Origin: Blastococcus fimeti
Lineage (GTDB): Bacteria; Actinomycetota; Actinomycetes; Mycobacteriales; Geodermatophilaceae
DNA: 64,000 nucleotides
Direction of reading: 5' to 3'
NCBI GenBank assembly: GCA_900102115.1
Contig: FNAW01000008.1
Location: forward strand, 24,868 to 88,867
Shown here: piece by piece, positions 57,883-64,000 of the stretch
Position numbering within the stretch: position 1 is the stretch's first letter
How the letters are laid out: every line of letters begins with the position of its first letter
The notes under the pieces: generated by a model
The model's database searches: none
Seen by the model: only the letters and a program-made list of their open reading frames with translations
Told to the model about the DNA's origin: nothing
Position numbers and translations under genes: made by a program

Positions 57883-58263
57883 TCAGACGGCGTCGAGGTA
57901 CCGCCAGGCGCCGTCCTCGCGGGCGAACCGGCTGACCTCGTGCTGCTCGCCGCGCTGCCCGCCGGAGATCCGGTGCGCGACGAACTCGACGGTCCCCTCC
58001 GCCGCCAGCAGCCCGCCGCCGCCGGTGGCCACGACGTCCAGCCCGACCCAGCGGACGTCGGGATCGAGCTCCAGCGCCGCCGGTGGCCGGGTGGTCGAGT
58101 GCCAGGTGGCGAGCAGGTAGGCGGCGTCGCCGACGGCGAAGGCGCTGTACCGCGACCGCATCAGCTGCTCGGCGGTCGCCGCCGGGGCCGCGCCGGCGTG
58201 CAGGGGGCCGCAGCAGTCGTCGTAGGGCAGGCCCGTTCCGCAGGGGCAGCGCCGGTTCGCCAT
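57883..58263 (-). CDS. YchJ family protein with SEC-C zinc motif
   Basis: 126 residues from ATG 58263. The N-terminal SEC-C metal-binding motif is CPCGTGLPYDDCCGPLH, followed by the NTF2-like domain EQLMRSRYSAFAVGDAAYL and ending in GAWRYLDA. The function of this widespread family is not established. It is divergent from mftE with a 32-base gap. Confidence 0.9.
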   Translation of the reverse strand: MANRRCPCGTGLPYDDCCGPLHAGAAPAATAEQLMRSRYSAFAVGDAAYLLATWHSTTRPPAALELDPDVRWVGLDVVATGGGGLLAAEGTVEFVAHRISGGQRGEQHEVSRFAREDGAWRYLDAV

Positions 58264-58295
58264 GCACCCAGTCTGGTGCTCCCTAGGCTGCCCGG

Positions 58296-58991
58296 GTGAC
58301 CCAGCTCGCCGGCGCCGTGTGGCCGCAGATCCCCGAGGCCGCGCTGCTGGTCGTCCCGCTGGGCTCGGTCGAGCAGCACGGCCACCACCTGCCGCTGGCC
58401 ACCGACACCACCGTCGCCGCCGCAGCGGCGCGGGCCGCGCTGCCCGGGCTGGCCGGCGCCCTGCTGGCGCCCGCGCTGCCGTACGGCGCCAGCGGCGAGC
58501 ACGAGGGCTTTCCCGGGACGGTGTCGATCGGCACCGAGGCGCTGACGACGGTGCTGGTCGAGCTCGGCCGGTCGGCCTGCCGGTGGGCACCGCGGCTGTT
58601 CGTGGTCAACGGCCACGGCGGCAACCTCGAGGCGCTGCGCGCGGCGGTGCCGCTGCTGCGGTCGGAGCGCCGGGACGTGGCCTGGTTCCCCTGCGGGGTG
58701 CCCGGCGGGGACGCGCACGCCGGCCGCACCGAGACGTCGCTGATGTTGCACGTGGAACCGGCCGGTGTGCGCGAGGCCGACGCGGTGGCGGGGGAGACCG
58801 CGCCGCTGGCCGAGATCCTGCCGCGGCTGCGGGCCGGCGGGGTGCGGGCGGTCAGCCCGACCGGGGTGCTGGGGGATCCGTCCGGGGCGTCGGCCGCGGA
58901 GGGAGCGGAGCTGCTCGCGGCCATCACCGCGCGGTTGGTGGAGGCGGTGCGCCGCTGGGAGGTGGATCCCACCGGGCGGCTCAGGAGCTGA
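58296..58991 (+). CDS. mftE: Mycofactocin precursor peptide peptidase (creatininase family)
   Basis: 231 residues from GTG 58296. Creatininase fold with metal ligands in GSVEQHGHHLPLATDT, GEHEGFPGT, VNGHGGN and DAHAGRTETSLML. MftE cuts the MftC-modified MftA to release the cyclised Val-Tyr unit. It is separated from mftABC by about 6 kb and from mftF by an inverted siderophore-binding gene. It contains the third copy of the ParB-site-like motif. Confidence 0.93.
   Translation: MTQLAGAVWPQIPEAALLVVPLGSVEQHGHHLPLATDTTVAAAAARAALPGLAGALLAPALPYGASGEHEGFPGTVSIGTEALTTVLVELGRSACRWAPRLFVVNGHGGNLEALRAAVPLLRSERRDVAWFPCGVPGGDAHAGRTETSLMLHVEPAGVREADAVAGETAPLAEILPRLRAGGVRAVSPTGVLGDPSGASAAEGAELLAAITARLVEAVRRWEVDPTGRLRS
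58744..58759. other. ParB-site-like 16-mer inside mftE (copy 3 of 3)
   Basis: TGTTGCACGTGGAACC. It reads ATG-TTG-CAC-GTG-GAA-CCG (Met-Leu-His-Val-Glu-Pro), with the same rare TTG and GAA codons as the other two copies. Confidence 0.5.
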
Positions 58992-59022
58992 GCCGCCCGG
59001 CGGGGCCGGGTGTCCGGCTCAG
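58988..59022. terminator. Convergent stem-loop between mftE and the siderophore-binding gene
   Basis: CTGAGCC (58988-58994) pairs with GGCTCAG (59016-59022), and each arm contains the stop codon of one gene. GC-rich inner bases can pair further. Confidence 0.5.
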
Positions 59023-60005
59023 GCCAGGGCGTCGGCGAACAGCGGAACGGTCGTCTCGAGCGCGTAGAGGATGCCCGGGGCCGTGCCGATCGAGAAGGCA
59101 CTGGCCGGCGTCTCCTCGAGGACCACGACCCGTCCGTCCTGGACCGACGGGAGTGCCTGCCACAGCGCGTTCGAGGTGAACTCGGACGCCTCCACGTAGA
59201 TCGGGAAGGCGACGGTGAGCCCGGCGTCGAGGAGCGACACCTGCTCCTCGCTCACGTCGACGAAGAAGTTGTCGGTCGCCTGGTCCTGGATCTCCGGCTT
59301 GTTGACGAAGCCGAGCTCCTCCATGAAGTCGACGCGGGCGTCGCCCTGCACGTAGGCGCCGAAGCCCTCGGACGTGAAGGCGGCGACGGCGACCTCGGTG
59401 CCCTCGAACTCGGGGTGCGCGCCGGCGGCGTCCTCGAACGCCTGCGCGACCTCCGCGGCGAGGTCGTCGGCCTCGTCGGTCTTCCCCAGCGCCTGGCCGA
59501 CCAGCTCGAGCTGCTCGTCCCAGGACGTCTGGTAGGCCTCGACACCCTCGGGCTGGCCGATCGTGGGGGCGATCTGGCTCAGCAGGTCGTACCGCTCCTG
59601 CGTGCCGTCGGACTTGGTGTCCAGGATCAGGTCGGGCTCGAGCGCGGCGATCGCCTCGAGGCTGGGCTCCAGCGTCTCGATGATCTCCGGGGCCTCGTCG
59701 TACAGGCCCTCGGACCACGGGCCGACCCCCTCGCCGCCGAAGGCGAGCCAGTCGCTGGCGCCGACCGGCTGCACGCCCAGGGCCAGCGCCGTCTCGGCGT
59801 CCCCCCAGCCCAGGGCCACGATGCGGGTCGGCTCGTCGGCGATCTCGACGTCGCCGAAGGCGGTGGCCACGGTGACGGGGAAAGCGCCGGAGGAGCTGCC
59901 GCCGCCGGAGGAGGAGCCGGAGTCGTCGTCGGAACCGCAACCGGTGACGACGAGAGCTGCGGCGGCCAGGACGGCGGCACCGCGGAGGAGTGGGCGGGCG
60001 GGCAT
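59019..60005 (-). CDS. Iron-siderophore ABC transporter substrate-binding lipoprotein
   Basis: 328 residues from ATG 60005 (AAGGAG seven bases upstream). Lipoprotein signal with VTGC (Cys23), a Ser/Gly linker, then the FepB/FhuD-type fold: RIVALGWGDAETALALGVQPV, EAIAALEPDLIL, and a central helix. It binds ferric siderophores outside the membrane. No permease or ATPase lies beside it, so it must use partners elsewhere. A DtxR/IdeR box overlies its promoter. Confidence 0.92.
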   Translation of the reverse strand: MPARPLLRGAAVLAAAALVVTGCGSDDDSGSSSGGGSSSGAFPVTVATAFGDVEIADEPTRIVALGWGDAETALALGVQPVGASDWLAFGGEGVGPWSEGLYDEAPEIIETLEPSLEAIAALEPDLILDTKSDGTQERYDLLSQIAPTIGQPEGVEAYQTSWDEQLELVGQALGKTDEADDLAAEVAQAFEDAAGAHPEFEGTEVAVAAFTSEGFGAYVQGDARVDFMEELGFVNKPEIQDQATDNFFVDVSEEQVSLLDAGLTVAFPIYVEASEFTSNALWQALPSVQDGRVVVLEETPASAFSIGTAPGILYALETTVPLFADALA

Positions 60006-60022
60006 GGGGACTCCTTCGAAGA

Positions 60023-60041
60023 TCAGGTAAGGCTGACCTAA
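60023..60041 (-). promoter_or_regulatory. DtxR/IdeR iron box
   Basis: Plus strand TCAGGTAAGGCTGACCTAA, 16 of 19 matches to the iron-repressor consensus TTAGGTTAGGCTAACCTAA. It lies 18-36 bases upstream of the siderophore-binding gene, so iron should repress it. Confidence 0.85.
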
Positions 60042-60095
60042 CCACACGATCGCCGGGAGACGTGCGCCGCCCGTCCTCCGGATCCCTCCGGGCAG

Positions 60096-60112
60096 CCGGG
60101 CAGACTGCCCGG
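60096..60112 (+). promoter_or_regulatory. Inverted repeat touching the mftF start codon
   Basis: CCGGGCAG-A-CTGCCCGG, ending one base before GTG 60113. There is no usual Shine-Dalgarno, so this hairpin or operator occupies the ribosome-binding region of mftF. Confidence 0.45.
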
Positions 60113-61546
60113 GTGACCGGATCGGCGGCGGCTCCCGTGGCTCTCCCCGCGGCTCCGGAGCTCCGGCTGCCCGACGGCTTCGCCGTCCGCCTGGACCCGC
60201 GGGTGCGACGGCGCGACGGCGGGACGACGCTGCTCGGCGGCGCCCCGCTCCGGCTGCTGCGGCTGGCCCCGCGTGCCCGGGCCCTGCTGGCCGACGACCG
60301 GCTCGTCGTCCGGGACGGCGCGACGGCGGCCCTCGCCGCCCACCTGCTGGACGCCGGGCTGGCGCATCCCGACCTCGCCCCCGCGCCGGACGCCACCGGC
60401 GTGACCGTCGTGATCCCGGTGAAGGACCGGCCGGTCGAGCTGGCCCGGCTGCTCGCCGCGCTGCGCAGCGATCCGGTCACGGCCGAGCTGCCCGTCGTCG
60501 TGGTGGACGACGGGTCGGCGGCCCCCGTGCGCACCGACGACGCCGTCGTCGTCCGGCACGGGACCGCGCGCGGCCCGGCGGCGGCGCGGAACGCCGGGCT
60601 GCGGGCGGTGCGGACGCCGTTCGTCGCGTTCCTGGACTCCGACTGCGTGCCCCGCCCGGGGTGGCTTGCCCGGCTGCTGCCGCACCTGGCCGACCCCCGG
60701 CTCGCGCTGGTCGCGCCGCGCATCGTCGCCCTGTCCGGCGAGGGGTGGCTGTCCGGCTACGAGGCGGTCGAGGGCGCGCTGGACATGGGGCGGCAGGCCG
60801 CGCCCGTCCGCCCGCTGACGGCGGTCTCGTACGTGCCGAGCGCGGCGCTGCTGGGCCGGACCGCGGCGCTCGCCGGCGGGGGCTTCGACGAGGCGATGCG
60901 GGTGGCGGAGGACGTCGACCTGGTGTGGCGGCTGACCGGGGCCGGCTGGCGGGTGCGGTACGACCCGGCCGCCGAGGTCGCGCACGAGCACCCGACCGGG
61001 ACGGCGGAGTGGTTGCGCCGCCGGACCTTCTACGGCACCGGCGCAGCGCTGCTCGCCGCCCGGCACGACGGCCTCGTGTCCCCGCTCGTCGTCGCCCCGG
61101 ACGTGGCGGCCGCCGTGGGGCTGGCCGCGGCCGGCGGCCGGCGCGGTCGGGCGGTGGCCGCCGGGTTGCTCGCCGTGCGGGCGGTCCGGCTGTCCCGGCG
61201 ACTGGCGCGGCCGGGGGAGCGCCCGCCGCTGGGGCTGGCGGCCGTGCTGACCGTGCGCGCGACCGGCGTCTCCGCCCGCGCGATGGCGCGGGCGGTCACC
61301 CGCCACCACTGGCCGCTGGCGGCCGCGGCCGGCGTGCTGTCACGGGCGGCCCGGCGCCGCCTCCTGGGGGTCGCCGTCCTCGAGGGGCTGCTGGCCTGGC
61401 TGCCGCACCGGCACGAGGTCGGACCGTTCCGTCACGCCGCGGCCCGGCGGCTGGACGACCTCGCGTACGGGGCCGGGCTGTGGGCGGGGGCCGTCCGTGC
61501 CCGGTCCGCGGCCGCACTGCTGCCCACGCGGCCGCCCCGTCCGTGA
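60113..61546 (+). CDS. mftF: Mycofactocin glycosyltransferase
   Basis: 477 residues from GTG 60113. A GT2-type glycosyltransferase core: VTVVIPVKDRPVELARLL, VVVDDGSAAP, the metal motif FLDSDCVP, then AEDVDLVWRLTGAGWRV. The C-terminus has hydrophobic stretches that suggest membrane association. MftF adds glucose units to the cyclised core, giving oligoglucosyl mycofactocin. It is divergent from the iron-regulated gene and may share the 107-base promoter region with it. Confidence 0.93.
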   Translation: MTGSAAAPVALPAAPELRLPDGFAVRLDPRVRRRDGGTTLLGGAPLRLLRLAPRARALLADDRLVVRDGATAALAAHLLDAGLAHPDLAPAPDATGVTVVIPVKDRPVELARLLAALRSDPVTAELPVVVVDDGSAAPVRTDDAVVVRHGTARGPAAARNAGLRAVRTPFVAFLDSDCVPRPGWLARLLPHLADPRLALVAPRIVALSGEGWLSGYEAVEGALDMGRQAAPVRPLTAVSYVPSAALLGRTAALAGGGFDEAMRVAEDVDLVWRLTGAGWRVRYDPAAEVAHEHPTGTAEWLRRRTFYGTGAALLAARHDGLVSPLVVAPDVAAAVGLAAAGGRRGRAVAAGLLAVRAVRLSRRLARPGERPPLGLAAVLTVRATGVSARAMARAVTRHHWPLAAAAGVLSRAARRRLLGVAVLEGLLAWLPHRHEVGPFRHAAARRLDDLAYGAGLWAGAVRARSAAALLPTRPPRP

Positions 61547-61585
61547 CGTCCGTGTGAACAATCCGCCATTCGCCGCCGATCCGGA

Positions 61586-62890
61586 ATGACCGGCCTCCCC
61601 CGCTCCTTGCGGCCCCCTGTGACCACCCTCTCCGAACGTCCGGCGCCCGCACTCGCGACCGCGCCGGCGGTCCCGGTGCCCGGTGCGGCCCGGACCGCCC
61701 TGATCCTGGGTGCGTTCGTGGCCATCGGGCCGCTGACCATCGACATGTACCTGCCGGCGCTGCCCACGATCACCCGCGAGCTGGAGACGACGTCGGCCGC
61801 GGTGCAGCTGACGCTGACCGGCACCCTCGTCGGGCTGGCGCTGGGGCAGCTGGTCCTCGGGCCGCTGTCCGACGCCTACGGCCGGCGGCGCCCGCTGCTC
61901 GCCGGCACCGCGCTGCACGTGCTCGCGTCCCTGCTGGTCATCATCGCGCCGAACCTGGCCGTGCTCGGCGCGCTCCGCGTGCTGCAGGGCGTCGGGACGG
62001 CGGCCGGCGCGGTGATCGCCATCGCCATCGTGCGCGACCTGTACACCGGCCGGGCCGCGGCACGGATGCTCTCCCGCCTGTTCCTGGTGCTCGGCGCCGC
62101 GCCGGTCCTCGCCCCGACGATCGGCGGCGAGATGCTCCGGTTCACCTCGTGGCGCGGGATCTTCGCCCTGCTGGCGGTCTACGGCGTCGTCATGGTCGTC
62201 GTCGGTGCGCGCCTGCTGCCGGAGACCCTGCCGCCGGAGCGCCGCCGGTCCAGCGGCGTCACCGGCACGCTCCGGGGCTACCGCGAGCTGCTGCGCGACC
62301 GCGCCTACGTGGGCCTGGTCCTCGTCGCCGGGCTCACGATGGCCGGGCTGTTCAGCTACGTCTCGGGGTCGGCGTTCGTCTACCAGGGCGAGTTCGGCCT
62401 CGACGAGCAGCAGTTCGGCCTGCTCTTCGGCGCCGGCGCCGTGTGGCTCATCGCCGCGACCCAGCTCAACCCGGTCCTGCTCGGCCGCTGGTCCCCGGCC
62501 CAGATCCTCGTCGCCGGCACGGTGGCCGGGGCGCTCGCCGGAGCCCTGCTCGTGGTGCTCGCCGTGACCAGCACCGGCGGGCTGTGGGGCGTGGCGCTCA
62601 GCCTGTGGGCCGTGCTCTTCGCCTGCGGCCTGGCGCTGCCCAACGCCCCCGCCCTGGCGCTGTCCCGGCACGGCGACGCTGCCGGCACGGCCGCCGCCCT
62701 GCTCGGCGCCGTGCAGTTCGGCGTCGGCGCCCTGGTCTCGCCGGTCGTCGGCCTGCTGGGCAACGACGCCGCGGCCATCGGCATTGTGGTGGTCACGGCG
62801 CTGGGGTTGGCGATCGCCCTGCTCGTGCTCGTCGTCCGCCCCTGGCAGCTGCCCCTCGACGACGACGCCCAGCCGGTCGCCGTCCACTGA
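61586..62890 (+). CDS. MFS multidrug transporter (Bcr/CflA type)
   Basis: 434 residues from ATG 61586; GTG 61619 is possible. Twelve membrane helices, with GPLTIDMYLPALPTI of helix 1 and LGPLSDAYGRRRPLLAG of the loop 2-3 motif, both typical of the Bcr/CflA drug-resistance group. The substrate is unknown. Its stop overlaps the next MFS gene by one base, so the two are coupled. Confidence 0.92.
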   Translation: MTGLPRSLRPPVTTLSERPAPALATAPAVPVPGAARTALILGAFVAIGPLTIDMYLPALPTITRELETTSAAVQLTLTGTLVGLALGQLVLGPLSDAYGRRRPLLAGTALHVLASLLVIIAPNLAVLGALRVLQGVGTAAGAVIAIAIVRDLYTGRAAARMLSRLFLVLGAAPVLAPTIGGEMLRFTSWRGIFALLAVYGVVMVVVGARLLPETLPPERRRSSGVTGTLRGYRELLRDRAYVGLVLVAGLTMAGLFSYVSGSAFVYQGEFGLDEQQFGLLFGAGAVWLIAATQLNPVLLGRWSPAQILVAGTVAGALAGALLVVLAVTSTGGLWGVALSLWAVLFACGLALPNAPALALSRHGDAAGTAAALLGAVQFGVGALVSPVVGLLGNDAAAIGIVVVTALGLAIALLVLVVRPWQLPLDDDAQPVAVH

Positions 62891-64000
62891 TGCAGGTGAC
62901 CGACCCGACCTACCCGGCGCTCTCCCCCCGGCGCGTGGCCGCGGCGATCGTCGCCCTCGCGCTCGGCGGGTTCGCCATCGGCACCACCGAGTTCGTGACC
63001 ATGGGCCTGCTGCCCGACGTGGCCGAGGGCGTCGACATCGACATCCCGACCGCCGGGCACGTGATCTCGCTGTACGCGCTGGGCGTCGTCGTCGGCGCGC
63101 CGGTCCTCGCCGCCCTGGGTACCCGGCTGCCCCGGCGGGGGCTGCTCATCGGGCTGATGGTCGCCTTCCTCGTGGGCAACGCCCTGACCGCGCTGGCCCC
63201 GGGCTACGGCCCGCTGCTGGCCGCGCGCTTCCTCGCGGGGCTGCCGCACGGCGCGTACTTCGGCGTCGCCTCGCTCGTCGCTGCCTCGCTGGTGGCTCCG
63301 CACCTGCGCGGGCGGGCGGTGAGCTCGGTGATGCTGGGCCTCGCGGTCTCCAACGTCGCGGGGGTGCCGGCGGCGACGTGGCTGGGGCAGCAGCTGGGCT
63401 GGCGCAGCGCGTACTGGGCGGTGGTGGTCATCGCCGCGCTGACCATCGCCGCCGTCGCGGCGGTCGTGCCGGCGTCCCCGGCCGACCGGGCGGCCACGGT
63501 GCGCACCGAACTGGGGGCGTTCCGTCGTCCCCAGGTGCTGCTCACCCTGCTGGTGGGCGTGGTCGGGTTCGGCGGGATGTTCGCCGTCTACAGCTACGTC
63601 GCGCCGCTGGTCACCGAGGTGTCCGGCCTGTCCCGGGGCGCCATCCCGCTCGTGCTGCTGGTCTTCGGCACCGGCATGGTCGTCGGGACGGCGGTCGGCG
63701 GGCGGCTCGCCGACCTGGCGCTGTTCCGGTCCCTGGTGGGTGCGAACGTCGCCATCGGCGTGGTGCTGGTGCTCATCCCGCTCGCCGCCCGGACGCCCGT
63801 CACGGTCGTCGCCGCGATCTTCCTGCTGGGCGCCACCTCGTCGGTCCTGGTCGTCTGCCTGCAGATGCGCCTCATGGAGGTCGCGGGGGAGGCGCAGATG
63901 CTCGGGGCGGCGCTGAACCACTCCGCGCTCAACGCCGCCAACGCGCTCGGCGCCTGGCTCGGCGGCCTGGTGATCGCGGCGGGCGCCGGGTACACCGCCC
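62890..64000 (+). CDS. MFS transporter (AraJ/sugar-efflux type), 3' end outside window
   Basis: About 370 residues visible from ATG 62890; the frame is still open at the right edge. GFAIGTTEFVTMGLLPDVA is the signature of the AraJ/YdhP efflux group, followed by ALGVVVGAPVLAALGTRLPRR. It starts on the last base of the previous MFS stop codon (TGATG). Two different MFS exporters translated together is a little unusual; a shared substrate class is likely but unknown. Confidence 0.9.
   Translation, partial: MQVTDPTYPALSPRRVAAAIVALALGGFAIGTTEFVTMGLLPDVAEGVDIDIPTAGHVISLYALGVVVGAPVLAALGTRLPRRGLLIGLMVAFLVGNALTALAPGYGPLLAARFLAGLPHGAYFGVASLVAASLVAPHLRGRAVSSVMLGLAVSNVAGVPAATWLGQQLGWRSAYWAVVVIAALTIAAVAAVVPASPADRAATVRTELGAFRRPQVLLTLLVGVVGFGGMFAVYSYVAPLVTEVSGLSRGAIPLVLLVFGTGMVVGTAVGGRLADLALFRSLVGANVAIGVVLVLIPLAARTPVTVVAAIFLLGATSSVLVVCLQMRLMEVAGEAQMLGAALNHSALNAANALGAWLGGLVIAAGAGYTA

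Noticed and set aside
1..64000. tRNA, rRNA, CRISPR array, insertion sequence or prophage
   Set aside because: No T-arm signature in any gap, no regularly spaced direct repeats, and no transposase, integrase or phage structural gene was seen.

Overview
The window is about 64 kb of very GC-rich DNA with GTG starts, four-base ATGA/GTGA gene overlaps and almost exclusive C/G third positions. Together with mycofactocin genes, DUF222-HNH, DUF4383, DUF3097, PRC-barrel/DUF2382 and LytR-CpsA-Psr proteins, this points to a free-living aerobic actinobacterium. My best guess is a member of the Geodermatophilaceae (Blastococcus, Geodermatophilus or Modestobacter type), which is an inference and not a proof. 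There are no rRNA or tRNA genes, no CRISPR array and no insertion sequence. Coding density is about 95 percent, and only one gene-free stretch exceeds 300 bases (36659-36994).

Layout. 1-13.5 kb holds housekeeping and accessory genes: a PAS-GAF-PP2C phosphatase (cut by the window edge), YaaA, exonuclease III, acyl-ACP desaturase, an LCP ligase, an ArsR/VOC pair with its operator, acyl-CoA dehydrogenase, a DUF4383 membrane protein, a NodU-type carbamoyltransferase and RecQ. 13.5-15.4 kb is a DUF222-HNH gene broken by an in-frame amber codon, headed by a LexA-type box and flanked by identical 20-bp palindromes. 16.7-28.8 kb is a molybdenum island: an HTH-Mop regulator, modABC, a MocA-type cytidylyltransferase, moaE, coxD, coxE, an XdhC/CoxF protein, then coxS-coxL-coxM-coxG for a form II carbon-monoxide-dehydrogenase-like molybdoenzyme. 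moaD and moaA lie nearby at 31.2-32.5 kb on the other strand, and a MOSC protein is at 39.4 kb. 28.8-41.4 kb is mixed: a second PP2C phosphatase, transporters, a D,D-carboxypeptidase, M18 aminopeptidase, a kinase-like protein and a lipoprotein.

41.5-61.5 kb is a dispersed mycofactocin region. It includes a fused MoxR-VWA protein, an NDMA-dependent alcohol dehydrogenase, two mycofactocin-coupled SDR dehydrogenases, mftD, mftR, mftA-mftB-mftC, a split MoxR plus VWA pair, a GGDEF-EAL protein, mftE, an iron-siderophore binding protein with a DtxR/IdeR box, and mftF. MftA is the 38-residue precursor, MftB-MftC modify its C-terminal Val-Tyr, MftE releases the modified end, MftD oxidises it and MftF glycosylates it. 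The product is the redox cofactor of the linked dehydrogenases. The window closes with two tandem MFS transporters, the last one cut off.

The most notable signals are: three MoxR/VWA modules each sitting beside a different special-cofactor redox system; matched TGGCAC/GTGCCA operators at the mftA and mftD promoters; three copies of a ParB-site-like GTTGCACGTGGAAC inside genes, written with rare codons; the palindrome-flanked HNH gene; and a perfect 26-bp palindrome over the start of the MOSC gene.
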